Positions 42,395 to 51,504 of a DNA stretch of 64,000 nt are shown here, piece after piece. This DNA is from Bosea vestrisii. Its GTDB lineage: Bacteria > Pseudomonadota > Alphaproteobacteria > Rhizobiales > Beijerinckiaceae. The notes under the pieces were generated by a model. The model was not told where the DNA came from and searched no databases. It saw only the letters and a list, made by a program, of their open reading frames with translations. The position numbers were made by a program, and so were the translations under genes. The stretch is taken from positions 4,368,001 to 4,432,000 of the forward strand of contig NZ_CP126307.1 of NCBI RefSeq assembly GCF_030144325.1. The letters are read 5' to 3'. How positions within the stretch are numbered: the stretch's first letter is position 1; every line of letters starts with the position of its first letter.

Positions 42395-42868
42395 ATGTCG
42401 GAACGCAACCATCTGGTCGCCGTTACGCTCGACGAAGCCTCGCTCGGGCGCGGCGCTGCCGACCAGGAGCATGAGCGCGCCGTCGCGATCTACGACCTGA
42501 TCGAGCGCAACCACTTCGCCGTGCCGGATTTCGACGGCGGGCCCTATGCCGTCCATCTTGCCTTGGTCGAGCGCCGCCTTGCCTTCGAGGTCAGGAATGC
42601 CGATGGCGCCCCGGTCGTCACGCACCACCTCTCGCTGACGCCGTTGAGGCGCATCATCAAGGACTACGAGCTGGTCTGCGACAGCTACTATGCCGCCATC
42701 CGCACGGCGACGCCGTCGCAGATCGAGGCGATCGACATGGGGCGCCGCGGCCTCCATGACGAGGCGGCCGTTCTCTTGGTCGAGCGACTGGCGAACAAGG
42801 TCGAGATCGACCGTGAGACGGCCCGCCGCCTCTTCACCCTGATCTACGCGCTGCACTGGAAGGGCTGA
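42395..42868 (+). CDS. UPF0262 family protein
   Basis: A 157-residue protein. Landmarks are VTLDEASLGRGAADQEHERAVA-type N-terminus (seen as DEASLGRGAADQEHERA), LSLTPLRRIIKDYELVCDSYY, MGRRGLHDEAA and LIYALHWKG at the end. UPF0262 is restricted to Alphaproteobacteria and has no known function. It sits between hisD and a small phosphatase, the usual place. Confidence 0.92.
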   Translation: MSERNHLVAVTLDEASLGRGAADQEHERAVAIYDLIERNHFAVPDFDGGPYAVHLALVERRLAFEVRNADGAPVVTHHLSLTPLRRIIKDYELVCDSYYAAIRTATPSQIEAIDMGRRGLHDEAAVLLVERLANKVEIDRETARRLFTLIYALHWKG

Positions 42869-42872
42869 GCGC

Positions 42873-43319
42873 TTGGAGCCCTCCGCCTCCCGCAAGCTGC
42901 AGAGCGTGCTGTTCATGTGCGCCTATAACGCAGTGCGCTCGCCCATGGCGGAGGCGATCGCCAAGCACTTCTTCGGCAAGTCGGTCTATGTCCAGTCGGC
43001 CGGAGCACGCAAAGGCGAGGTCGATCCCTTCGCGCTGCAGGTCCTCGACGAGATCGGCATCGACGCCCGCAAGCACAAGCCGAAATCGCTCGAGGAGCTG
43101 GAGGAATGGGAGGGGCTCAACTTCGATCTGATCGTCACGCTCTCCCCCGAGGCGCATCACAAGGCGCTCGACCTGACCCGCACGGTCGCTTCCGATGTCG
43201 AATACTGGCCGACGCCGGATCCCACTGTCGTGCAAGGCTCGCGCGAGCAGGTCCTCGAAGCCTATCGCGCCGTCCGCGACGGCCTGATGCAGCGGATCAA
43301 GGCCCGGCTGCGACCCTGA
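42873..43319 (+). CDS. low-molecular-weight protein phosphatase/ArsC-like protein
   Basis: A 148-residue protein with the P-loop CAYNAVRS (Cys16-x5-Arg22-Ser) of LMW protein tyrosine phosphatases and thioredoxin-type arsenate reductases. The family Asp-Pro loop appears as YWPTPDPTV. It may dephosphorylate tyrosine on proteins; arsenate reduction needs extra cysteines that are not evident. The start is TTG 42873, four bases after the UPF0262 stop. In related genomes infA or maf usually follows; here the converging TadG gene follows. Confidence 0.88.
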   Translation: MEPSASRKLQSVLFMCAYNAVRSPMAEAIAKHFFGKSVYVQSAGARKGEVDPFALQVLDEIGIDARKHKPKSLEELEEWEGLNFDLIVTLSPEAHHKALDLTRTVASDVEYWPTPDPTVVQGSREQVLEAYRAVRDGLMQRIKARLRP

Positions 43320-43323
43320 AGCG

Positions 43324-44994
43324 CTATTGGATCAGCACCGCCCCGCCGCAGCGCACGCCGGTGACCCAACTGTCCGCCTGACCAAGCCCGATCCCGAGCG
43401 TGTTGAGCAGGCTCGTCAGCACTTGGTCGAGCGGCGCCGCCGCGCCGGCGATGACGCCGGACACGGCGCCGCCGATGCCGAGCCCGAGTCCGAGCGGCTC
43501 GACACGTACCTCGAGATCGGAAACCAGTCGCGACAGCAGGCTCGCGACGAAGTTCTGCGTCGAGGTCGTCTTCTTCTCGGCCCGCTGGATCTCGGCATAG
43601 CTGAAGCTGACCGGGGTCTCGCTGGTATTGCTGATCGTCACATGCGCCCGACCCGTCACTTTGACGAGGAGCAGATCGAGCAGCGTTGCGGCCGGAGGGT
43701 TCGGCCGCGTGCTGAAATTGCTGAACTCGGCATTGGAGACCTGCCCGATCCAGGCATCGACCACGGCCGGCGTCACGCCCAGCGTCACCCGCGCGCTTGT
43801 GATGTCGCCGGCGCCGCAGGAGATCGAGGTCAGGCGGGCCGTGGCGGAGGCGAGTTCGAGGTAGAGCGGCAGCTTGACCAGCGAGGCCTGGCCGCTGCCG
43901 ACGAGGGTGAGGGTAAGCAACAGGCGCGTCTGGGCAGTGTGGACCGTAGCGCCGTTGCGGCCTACGCGCACCAGGCTGGTGCCGACCGGTCGCTCGCCGA
44001 TGCCGAGCTTCAGCGAAACCGAGGCGAGGCCAGGCACGTTGACCGCCAGGCCGAGATCGAGCTGGCGTGCGCCATTGGCGATCTGCGCCGTGGCCGAGAC
44101 GAGGTCAAGTGCCGCCAGCGATGCTTTGATCGGCAACTCCTCGCTCAGCTGACGGCTACCATAGGTGCCGAACGAGACCAGGCTCTGCAGGTTGATGCGC
44201 TGGCCCGAGCCGGCGAGCACCGATGCCAGACGCCCCAGCGCCGCGATCGCGTCGCTGCCCGCGCCTTGGGCGCGCGCTGCATCCTGGGCCGCCAGGATGA
44301 CGTCCCCGATGCGGACCTGGGCGCGGACGACCTCATCGAAGGTCAATGCGGAAATCGAGGCGCGCGTCGCCAATTGCCGTGCGAAACCGAACAGGTCGAT
44401 CCGCGCCCGCGCCAACCCCTCATAATCCATCACCGACAGTGACAGGCTCGTCCCGAGCAGGCCGCCGAGCAGGCCATTGAGGGCGCCGCCTTCCACCCGA
44501 GCTAGCCGAGAGCCGACGGCGAAGGCGGCCTGCATGTCCTGCGCGGCGGTTGCACGCGTCAGGATCGCAACCTCTCCGGCGTCATTTCCTAAGCCGCCCG
44601 CTCCAATCACTCGGCCAAGGATCATCGGGGTGGTCGCGCGCATCTCGATCCGGGCAGCGTTCGCGCCGGCCGCCGAGCCCGGCTGGAAGCGCATCTCGGG
44701 CGCGAGCGTCGCGTTCGCCGAATAGGTGCCCAGCTGCACTCTTTCGACTGCGGCTGCGGTATAGCCGTTGCGCCCGGCGCTTGATCGAGCCGCAGCGTCC
44801 GCCCTTCCGAGGTCAGCCGCAGCGGCGAGCGCGGCGAGATCCGTCGCGGTCTGCTGGCGGCGCTTCTGGTAGTAGAAGCTGCCACCATCGACCGCAATTG
44901 CGCCGAAGCCGAACAGAACCATGGAGCTACCGGCGAAAACGATCGATGAGAGACCGCGGCGGTCCGCAAACAGCCTCCGCAAGAGATTGATCAT
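43324..44994 (-). CDS. TadG-like pilus assembly protein
   Basis: A 556-residue protein starting LLRRLFADRRGLSSIVFAGS, with one N-terminal transmembrane helix (SSMVLFGFGAIAVDGGSFYY) of the TadG/TadE-type prepilin-like class. The large remainder is likely periplasmic and contains a DUF2134-like region (GAIAVDGGSFYYQKRRQQTATDLAALAAA). TadG is linked to Flp/tight-adherence pilus biogenesis. No tadABC or flp genes are in the window. It lies 36 bp after tadE and is probably in the same operon. Confidence 0.85.
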   Translation of the reverse strand: MINLLRRLFADRRGLSSIVFAGSSMVLFGFGAIAVDGGSFYYQKRRQQTATDLAALAAAADLGRADAAARSSAGRNGYTAAAVERVQLGTYSANATLAPEMRFQPGSAAGANAARIEMRATTPMILGRVIGAGGLGNDAGEVAILTRATAAQDMQAAFAVGSRLARVEGGALNGLLGGLLGTSLSLSVMDYEGLARARIDLFGFARQLATRASISALTFDEVVRAQVRIGDVILAAQDAARAQGAGSDAIAALGRLASVLAGSGQRINLQSLVSFGTYGSRQLSEELPIKASLAALDLVSATAQIANGARQLDLGLAVNVPGLASVSLKLGIGERPVGTSLVRVGRNGATVHTAQTRLLLTLTLVGSGQASLVKLPLYLELASATARLTSISCGAGDITSARVTLGVTPAVVDAWIGQVSNAEFSNFSTRPNPPAATLLDLLLVKVTGRAHVTISNTSETPVSFSYAEIQRAEKKTTSTQNFVASLLSRLVSDLEVRVEPLGLGLGIGGAVSGVIAGAAAPLDQVLTSLLNTLGIGLGQADSWVTGVRCGGAVLIQ

Positions 44995-45030
44995 GACGGC
45001 CTCCCTTGCCGTTTCCGTCGATGGACGGAT

Positions 45031-45459
45031 TCAGTAGCCGCCGCGCTGCACGACGGCCCGGCGCTCGACCACCGGGGTTGGCAGCGCGACTATGGAATTG
45101 AGGCGATTGAAGATGCTGTCCGAGTAGTCGTAGACGACCGCCACCTCGAAGCTTGGCGAGGGCGCACCGGTCGCGGTCGTCCGCACCGTCAGCTTGCTTG
45201 GGTCGAGGAAGGCGTAAGAGCCGATACTGCGGGTGACGAAGCCGCGCGCCAGCCTCTCGCGCTCGGTGTCGTCGAGCCCGCCGACGGAAGCACGGGCCGC
45301 CTCCGCCGCCAGTTGCTGCACGCCGTGATACACGCCAAAGGCGTGGCCATAGCCGATGATGCCGAAGAGGAGCAACAGCAGGAGTGGCGCGATGAAGGCG
45401 AATTCCACGGCCGTAGCGGCGGAGCGATCAATCCGGAGGTGATGAATGAGCGAACGCAT
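45031..45459 (-). CDS. TadE-like pilus pseudopilin
   Basis: A 142-residue protein with the TadE signature ATAVEFAFIAPLLLLLLFGIIGYG. The glutamate is at the position used for prepilin peptidase processing, followed by the hydrophobic helix. The rest is a small periplasmic domain. TadE-like pseudopilins are processed by TadV and take part in Flp pilus assembly. ATG 45459 (MRSLIHHLRID) was chosen; the frame extends 9 codons further. A CtrA-like box lies about 110 bp upstream. Confidence 0.85.
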   Translation of the reverse strand: MRSLIHHLRIDRSAATAVEFAFIAPLLLLLLFGIIGYGHAFGVYHGVQQLAAEAARASVGGLDDTERERLARGFVTRSIGSYAFLDPSKLTVRTTATGAPSPSFEVAVVYDYSDSIFNRLNSIVALPTPVVERRAVVQRGGY

Positions 45460-45570
45460 GGCGTGTCCACTCCACGGGATTAACAACCATAGAGTGTATA
45501 GATGGCGCCTTTATAAACAGTAAAAGGTACCTTCAGAAGCGGGCGAAGCCATTGAAACCAAGTTGGCTGA

Positions 45571-45585
45571 TTAATCGAAATTTAA
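45571..45585. promoter_or_regulatory. candidate CtrA box between tadE and the chemoreceptor unit
   Basis: TTAA-TCGAAAT-TTAA is an exact TTAA-N7-TTAA CtrA core in an AT-rich gap. The gap lies between divergent genes for pilus (tadE, minus) and chemotaxis (plus), both typical CtrA-regulated functions. It is 112 bp from the tadE start and 68 bp from the 45653 start. Activity is an inference. Confidence 0.55.
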
Positions 45586-45652
45586 GCAGCCCGGCTCAGG
45601 AGCTTCAGTGAGGGCAACGTTGCGTTAGCTAAGCCGAGAATCGACCCGAGGA

Positions 45653-46027
45653 ATGAGCACCGTCGCGATCCTGACCAATGTCCGCTCTCGGAAGCTCCGA
45701 CAGTGGCGCGACGTCGGTCTGATCGCAGGCTTGGCGCTTTGCTCCGGCCTTGTAACCCTCGCCAGCTTGCCCGGTCCTGTCGCCGGCCCAGCCGTGCCGC
45801 TGGCCGTGATCTTTCCGCCCTGGGTCTCTGGCGAGGAGGCCGTGGCGCGCAGCCTCGCGACTGGTGCCAGGCTCTTGCGGCAAGGTGCGGTGCCCTTCGT
45901 CGTCGTCCTTGCACCAGAAGCGGCGACAATGCCGGTGGCGCGGCCGGCCGGAGCCATGCTGGTGCTGCGCCTCGACGGGCTTGCCGGCTGCATCATCTCA
46001 TCGGAGGCCGAAGCGAACCGCCTATGA
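45653..46027 (+). CDS. small membrane-anchored hypothetical protein coupled to a chemoreceptor
   Basis: A 124-residue protein with one N-terminal transmembrane segment (VGLIAGLALCSGLVTLASLPG) and a soluble C-terminal domain rich in alanine and valine. No family was recognised. Its stop codon overlaps the chemoreceptor start by ATGA (46024-46027), so the two are made together. A partner role in signalling is possible but not shown. The lack of an obvious Shine-Dalgarno sequence leaves the start tentative. Confidence 0.65.
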   Translation: MSTVAILTNVRSRKLRQWRDVGLIAGLALCSGLVTLASLPGPVAGPAVPLAVIFPPWVSGEEAVARSLATGARLLRQGAVPFVVVLAPEAATMPVARPAGAMLVLRLDGLAGCIISSEAEANRL

Positions 46028-47481
46028 CGTTGACTTTGCCTGGTCTTCGCGACCTCGTCGCGCGCTGCCTCGTCGGCCTCGCCTTCCTCCACGTCCCGCT
46101 GCTCGCGATGGTGTCCCTGCTGCAGTCCGGTGACGGGCTGGTGCCGGGGCTGAGCGCCCTGTTGCTCGCGCTCGCGGCGCTGCTGGCCTATCGCGCTGTC
46201 GGTGCGACGTTGCTGGCGCAGTGCGCAATCGCTGTCGCCTTGATCGGCCAGGTCTCGATTCTGGTTGCTGTCTTCTCCGGGCATCCCTGGCAGCCCGACA
46301 TGCACATGTACTACTTCGCCGTGCTCGCGCTGCTCGCCGGTTTCTGCGACTGGCGGCCGATCGTCCTGGGCGCCGCGCTCACTGCGGTGCACCATCTGGT
46401 GCTGCAGTTCGTCCTGCCTGCCGCAGTTTTCTACCAGGGCGGCAGTCTGCTGCGGGTGCTGCTGCATGCCGTCATCGTGATTGTCGAGACTGCCTTTCTC
46501 GCAGTGATCGCGGTGGTGACCGCGCGCATCTTCGCGCAGACCGAGGCCAATCTGCGCCGAGCCGAGGACATCGCCGAGCGCGAGCGCCTGGCGAGCGAAC
46601 GGGAGCGGGAGCTCGCCGACGAGGCCGGGGCCCGCGCTGAACGCTTGCATGCCATGGTCGACCATTTTCGCGACGAGATGGACGGGGCCATGGCGGTGCT
46701 CGACAAGGCGTCCGAGGCGATGCAGGTCGATGCCCGTGGCCTCACCGGCGCCTCCGACCGCGCCCGGCAGCAGATCACGCTCGTCTCGCGCAGCTCGACC
46801 GAGGTGACGACCAGCATCGAGCAGACAGCAGCAGCCAGTCAGGAGCTTGCCAGCTCGATCGCCGAGATCGGCCGCAACGTCACGCAATCGGCCGGCAGCT
46901 CGCAATCGGCGGCCAGGCTCGCGCGGGCTGCCAGCACCGAGATCGAGGCGTTGGCGCGCACCGGCGAGAGTGTCGGCGCCGTGGCGGAGATCATTCGCGG
47001 TATCGCGGCCCAGACCAGCATGCTGGCGCTGAACGCGACCATCGAGGCGGCGCGTGCCGGAGCGATGGGCAAGGGCTTCGCCGTCGTCGCCAGCGAGGTC
47101 AAGACGCTCTCGGCTCAGACGGCGACAGCGACCGAGGAGGTGGCCCGCTCGATCGAAGCGATCCAGACCGCCTCACAGCGCTCGCTCAAGTCGATCCGCG
47201 AGATGGTCACGGCGATCGGCGAGGTCGAGACCGTCTCGGTCGCGATCGCCTATGCGGTCGGCGAGCAGGACCGCGCCACCGCCGAGATCGCGCGCGAGGT
47301 CCAGGTCTCCTCGGATGGTGCCAACCGCAGCGCCCAGACCCTGCAGAGCTTCGAGGCGGTGACCGAGCGAACCTACGCCGCCGCTGGCAGCCTGCAGAGC
47401 TCGTCGGCCGATCTTGCGACGCAGGCGCAGCGCATCCGTCGCGAGGTGGCGGAGTTCTGCGAGCGCGTCGCTGCCGCCTGA
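46024..47481 (+). CDS. methyl-accepting chemotaxis protein with a multi-helix membrane sensor
   Basis: A 485-residue chemoreceptor. The first ~180 residues form about six transmembrane helices with only short loops (HPWQPDMHMYYFAVLALL is a conserved piece), so there is no periplasmic ligand domain. A coiled-coil linker follows (ERERLASERERELADEA) and then the signalling domain, with the hairpin tip EIIRGIAAQTSMLALNATIEAARAG matching the MCP consensus. It interacts with CheA and CheW. No HAMP domain is evident. It ends at TGA 47481, directly against the deoB stop codon. Confidence 0.92.
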   Translation: MTLTLPGLRDLVARCLVGLAFLHVPLLAMVSLLQSGDGLVPGLSALLLALAALLAYRAVGATLLAQCAIAVALIGQVSILVAVFSGHPWQPDMHMYYFAVLALLAGFCDWRPIVLGAALTAVHHLVLQFVLPAAVFYQGGSLLRVLLHAVIVIVETAFLAVIAVVTARIFAQTEANLRRAEDIAERERLASERERELADEAGARAERLHAMVDHFRDEMDGAMAVLDKASEAMQVDARGLTGASDRARQQITLVSRSSTEVTTSIEQTAAASQELASSIAEIGRNVTQSAGSSQSAARLARAASTEIEALARTGESVGAVAEIIRGIAAQTSMLALNATIEAARAGAMGKGFAVVASEVKTLSAQTATATEEVARSIEAIQTASQRSLKSIREMVTAIGEVETVSVAIAYAVGEQDRATAEIAREVQVSSDGANRSAQTLQSFEAVTERTYAAAGSLQSSSADLATQAQRIRREVAEFCERVAAA

Positions 47482-48699
47482 TTACCAGGCGCGACCGGGG
47501 CCGACCGTCCCGACACCCAGCCATTCGCCGAGCGTCGCGGCAATGTCGGCGAAGCTTTCGCGGCGGCCGATCGACCGCCCTGGTGTTGCCGGGCCGAAGG
47601 CCAGGATCGGTACATGCTCGCGCGTATGGTCGGAGCCGGGCCAGCTCGGATCATTGCCATGGTCGGCCGTGACGATGGTGAGGTCGCCGGGCCGGAGCAG
47701 CGCTTCCAACTTCGGCAAATCGCGATCGAATGCTTCGAGCGCCGCCGCATAGCCCGGGATGTCACGGCGATGGCCGTATTCGGTATCGAAATCGACGAGA
47801 TTGACGAAACAGAATCCGCCATCCGGCAGCCGCGCGAACGCCTCCAGCGCTGCCGCCCACATGGCGGCGTTGCCGAACGGCTTGATCTCCTCGCCCGTGT
47901 TCCGGTGGGCGAAGATGTCGCCGATCTTGCCGACCGTCACGATCGGTCGTTCCCTGGCCGCAAGCCGGTCGAGGATGGTCTCGTTCGGCGGCGGGATCGC
48001 GAAGTCCTTGCGGTTGCCGGTGCGGGTGAAGCCGGTCTCCGTCGTTCCGACGAAAGGCCGGGCGATGACGCGGCCGATCCTGAGCGGGTCGACTAGGACG
48101 CGGGCCTTCTTGCAGAGCGCGTAGAGCCGCTCCAGGCCGAAATGCTCCTCATGCGCCGCGATCTGCAGCACCGAGTCGACCGAGGTGTAACAGATCGGCT
48201 TGCCGGTCCGGATGTGCTCCTCAGCGAGCTCGTCGATCACCGCCGTGCCGGAGGCATGCTTGTTGCCGAGGATGCCGGGCAGGGCGCCGTCGCGAATGAT
48301 GGCGGCGACGAGGTCTGGCGGAAACGTGTTCTCCAGCGCGGTGAAATAGCCCCATTTGAACGGGACCGGACAGCCGGCGATCTCCCAATGACCGGAGGGC
48401 GTGTCCTTGCCTTGGCTGATTTCGACGCCGTAGCCGTATTGCCCTTGCGGCACGTCCGGCCGCGTCACGCCGGCGAGCGGTTTGCCGGTCGAGGCCTCGC
48501 AGGCATGGCTCAGGCCCAGTCGGGCGAGGTTCGGGATATCGAGCGGCCCGCTGCGCAGGCCCTCGCGGTCACCGCGCCCTTCGGCGCAGGCCTCAGCGAT
48601 ATGGCCGAGCGTGTCGGAGCCGGTATCGCCATAGGCGGCCGCGTCCTGCGCACCGCCGCAGCCGACGGAATCAAGCACGATCAGGATGGCGCGCGTCAT
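47482..48699 (-). CDS. deoB: phosphopentomutase
   Basis: A 405-residue alkaline phosphatase-superfamily enzyme that interconverts ribose-1-phosphate and ribose-5-phosphate (and the deoxy forms) in nucleoside salvage. Landmarks are ILIVLDSVGCGGAQDA (metal-binding Asp), PSGHWEIAG, FVNLVDFDTEYGHRRD and VTADHGNDPSWPGSDHTRE. The length is typical. Its ATG shares one base with the yejF stop codon, so it is probably the last gene of the yej run. Confidence 0.96.
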   Translation of the reverse strand: MTRAILIVLDSVGCGGAQDAAAYGDTGSDTLGHIAEACAEGRGDREGLRSGPLDIPNLARLGLSHACEASTGKPLAGVTRPDVPQGQYGYGVEISQGKDTPSGHWEIAGCPVPFKWGYFTALENTFPPDLVAAIIRDGALPGILGNKHASGTAVIDELAEEHIRTGKPICYTSVDSVLQIAAHEEHFGLERLYALCKKARVLVDPLRIGRVIARPFVGTTETGFTRTGNRKDFAIPPPNETILDRLAARERPIVTVGKIGDIFAHRNTGEEIKPFGNAAMWAAALEAFARLPDGGFCFVNLVDFDTEYGHRRDIPGYAAALEAFDRDLPKLEALLRPGDLTIVTADHGNDPSWPGSDHTREHVPILAFGPATPGRSIGRRESFADIAATLGEWLGVGTVGPGRAW

Positions 48700-50327
48700 C
48701 AGTCGCGCACCGCGGCGCTGTTCGCCGGCTCGAGGTTGAGGGCGGCGGCGAGCAGCGCCTGCGTATAGGCCTCTCGCGGGCGCTGGAAGATCTCCTCTGC
48801 CGGCCCTTCCTCGACCACCTTGCCGTTCTGCATCACCACCACCCGGTGCGACAGCGCCCTGACCACCTTGAGGTCGTGGCTGATGAAGAGATAACCGAGC
48901 TTGCGCCTGGCCTGCAGTCCGCGCAGCAATTCGACGATCTGCGCCTGGACCGACATGTCGAGCGCCGAGGTCGGCTCGTCGAGCACGACGAATTTCGGGT
49001 CGAGCGCCATGGCGCGGGCGATCGCGATGCGCTGGCGCTGGCCGCCGGAGAATTCGTGCGGATAGCGATCCATCGTCGAAGGATCGAGCCCGACATCGGC
49101 GAGCGCCTGGGCCACGATCTCGCGCTGGCGCTGATAGCTCAGCCCCTTCTGCTGGACGGTCAGCCCTTCCGCGACGATGTCGGCGACCGACATGCGCGGC
49201 GAGAGCGAGCCATAGGGGTCCTGGAAGACGACTTGCAGATCCTTGCGCTTCGGCCGTACTGCGGCGCTGCTCAATCCGTCGATGCGGTCGCCGAGGAAGA
49301 CGATCGGTCCCTCCGAGGAGATCAGCCGCAGGATCGCGAGGCCGAGCGTCGTCTTGCCCGAGCCGGATTCCCCGACGACGCCGAGCGTCTCGCCCTCGCG
49401 CACCTTGATCGTGATGCCGTCGACGGCCTTCACATGGCTCGTGGTTCGCCGCAGCAGGCCGGTCTTGATCGGGAACCAGATCTTCATCGGCCCGGCCTCC
49501 AGCAGGATCGGGGCGTCGTCCGGTACAGGCTCCGGCCTGCCTTTCGGCTCGGCGGCGAGCAGGCGCTGCGTATAGGCGTGCTGGGGATTGCCGAAGATCT
49601 CGGCGACCGGCCCCTGCTCGACGATTTTGCCCTTCAGCATCACGCAGACCCGGTCGGCGATGCGCCGGACGATGCCGAGATCATGGGTGATGAACAGGAT
49701 CGCCATGCCGAGCCGGCCCTGCAACTCCTTCAGCAGCGTCAGGATCTGCGCCTGCACGGTGACGTCGAGCGCCGTGGTCGGCTCGTCGGCGATCAGCAGG
49801 TCGGGCTCGTTGGCGAGCGCCATGGCGATCATCACGCGCTGACGTTGCCCGCCGGAGAGCTGGTGCGGATAGGCGTCGAGCCGGCTTGCCGCATCGCGGA
49901 TGCCAACCAGCGACAGCAGTTCGAGCGTGCGGGCCCGTGCCTTCTCGCCGCGCAGGCCCTTGTGCAGTTCGAGGATCTCGCCGATTTGCCGCGCAATTGG
50001 GTGCAGCGGGTTGAGCGAGGTCATCGGCTCCTGGAACACCATGGTGATGTCGTTGCCGCGAACCTTGCGCATCGCGTCCTCGTCGGCGGCGATCAGGTCC
50101 TGGCCATTGAACAACACCTTGCCGGACGGATGATACGCCGCCGGGTAGTTCAGCAGCTTCAGGACCGACAGCGCCGAGACCGATTTGCCCGAGCCGGATT
50201 CGCCGACGATCGCCAGGGTCTCGCCCTTGGCGATCTGGAAGGAGATCTTGTCGACGGCGAGCGTCTCCTGCCCGCCCTGGCGGAAGGCGACGGAAAGGTC
50301 CTGGACGGAGAGGAGGGGGGCGCTCAT
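48699..50327 (-). CDS. yejF: ABC transporter ATPase YejF (two fused ATP-binding domains)
   Basis: A 542-residue protein with two ABC ATPase domains. Domain one has Walker A GESGSGKS, signature LSGGQRQRV and Walker B LLIADEPTT. Domain two has GESGSGKT, FSGGQRQRI and FVVLDEPTS. It powers the Yej peptide importer (for example microcin C and defensin-like peptides). ATG 50327 (MSAPLLSVQDLSV) overlaps the yejE stop by 4 bp; the frame is open further upstream only as antisense shadow of yejE. Confidence 0.95.
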   Translation of the reverse strand: MSAPLLSVQDLSVAFRQGGQETLAVDKISFQIAKGETLAIVGESGSGKSVSALSVLKLLNYPAAYHPSGKVLFNGQDLIAADEDAMRKVRGNDITMVFQEPMTSLNPLHPIARQIGEILELHKGLRGEKARARTLELLSLVGIRDAASRLDAYPHQLSGGQRQRVMIAMALANEPDLLIADEPTTALDVTVQAQILTLLKELQGRLGMAILFITHDLGIVRRIADRVCVMLKGKIVEQGPVAEIFGNPQHAYTQRLLAAEPKGRPEPVPDDAPILLEAGPMKIWFPIKTGLLRRTTSHVKAVDGITIKVREGETLGVVGESGSGKTTLGLAILRLISSEGPIVFLGDRIDGLSSAAVRPKRKDLQVVFQDPYGSLSPRMSVADIVAEGLTVQQKGLSYQRQREIVAQALADVGLDPSTMDRYPHEFSGGQRQRIAIARAMALDPKFVVLDEPTSALDMSVQAQIVELLRGLQARRKLGYLFISHDLKVVRALSHRVVVMQNGKVVEEGPAEEIFQRPREAYTQALLAAALNLEPANSAAVRD

Positions 50328-51502
50328 GCGAACGTCTTCCTCGGGTCGAACGCGTCCCTGACCCCTTCGCCGATGAAGATCAGGAGCGACAGCATAAGCG
50401 CGATCACCACGAAGCCGGAAAGCCCGAGCCAGGGCGCCTGCAGGTTGGCTTTGCCCTGCGCCAGCAACTCGCCGAGCGAGGGCGAGCCGGGCGGCAGGCC
50501 GAAGCCGAGGAAGTCGAGCGAGGTCAGCGTCGTGATCGAGCCGTTGAGGATGAAGGGCAGGAAGGTCAGCGTCGCCACCATGGCGTTGGGGAGCAGGTGC
50601 TTGACCATGATCGCCCGGTTGGAAAGGCCGAGGGCGCGGGCGGCGCGGACATACTCGAAATTGCGCGCCCGCAGGAATTCGGCGCGGACCACGCCGACAA
50701 GTGCGACCCAGGAGAACAGAAGGAGGATGCCGAGCAGGACGAAAAAGCTCGGCGTGATGATCGCCGCGACGATGATCAGCAGATAGAGCGCCGGGATCGA
50801 GGTCCAGATTTCGATGACGCGCTGGAAGATCAGGTCGGTCCAGCCGCCGAAATAGCCCTGGACCGCGCCCGCCGCGATGCCGATCACCGAGGAGATCGAG
50901 GCCAGGATCAGCCCGAACAGGATCGAGATACGGAAGCCGTAGATCAGGCGCGCCACCACGTCGCGGCCCTGGTCGTCGGTGCCGAGCCAGTTCCATTCGA
51001 GCTCGCGGCAAGTCATGCCGCCGGTGCGCTCGGCGATCGGTCGGCACTGCTCATCCTTGAGCAGCCAGGTCGGCGGGGCCGGGGCGGGCACCGGCAGGTC
51101 GAGATTATGGGTGCGGTAGGAGTAGCGGATCAGCGGCCACAGCGCCCAGCCATTCGCCGCGATCTCCCTGGCGATGGTCGGGTCGCGGTAGTCGGTGGTG
51201 GCGAGGAAGCCGCCGAACTTCTCCTCGGGATAGTTCACCGCGACCGGGAACAGCGTCTCGCCCTTGTAGCGGACGATCAGCGGGCGGTCGTTGGCGATGA
51301 ATTCCGCGAAAAGCGAGAGCACGAACAGCGTCAGGAAGATCCAGAACGACCACCAGCCGCGTTTGTTCGCCTTGAAGCTGTTGAGCCGGCGCCGGTTAAT
51401 CGGTGAGAGCTTGAGCCAGCCCTGTTTCGCTTCGGCCGGAGCACGAGCAGGCTCGGCCGAGCGCAGGGCCGGCGGCGGGGCGTCGAGCAATGTGTCGCTC
51501 AC
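50324..51502 (-). CDS. yejE: ABC transporter permease YejE
   Basis: A 392-residue permease. After a charged N-terminus (KLSPINRRRLNSFKANKRG) there is one helix, a long periplasmic insert typical of YejE (YPEEKFGGFLATTDYRDP, LGTDDQGRDVVARLIYGFR) and then five helices with the EAA-type loop (EYVRAARALGLSNRAIMVKHLLPNA). It is the inner-membrane partner of YejB. GTG 51502 was chosen because it lies two bases after the yejB stop codon. Confidence 0.93.
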   Translation of the reverse strand: MSDTLLDAPPPALRSAEPARAPAEAKQGWLKLSPINRRRLNSFKANKRGWWSFWIFLTLFVLSLFAEFIANDRPLIVRYKGETLFPVAVNYPEEKFGGFLATTDYRDPTIAREIAANGWALWPLIRYSYRTHNLDLPVPAPAPPTWLLKDEQCRPIAERTGGMTCRELEWNWLGTDDQGRDVVARLIYGFRISILFGLILASISSVIGIAAGAVQGYFGGWTDLIFQRVIEIWTSIPALYLLIIVAAIITPSFFVLLGILLLFSWVALVGVVRAEFLRARNFEYVRAARALGLSNRAIMVKHLLPNAMVATLTFLPFILNGSITTLTSLDFLGFGLPPGSPSLGELLAQGKANLQAPWLGLSGFVVIALMLSLLIFIGEGVRDAFDPRKTFA

Positions 51503-51504
51503 CG

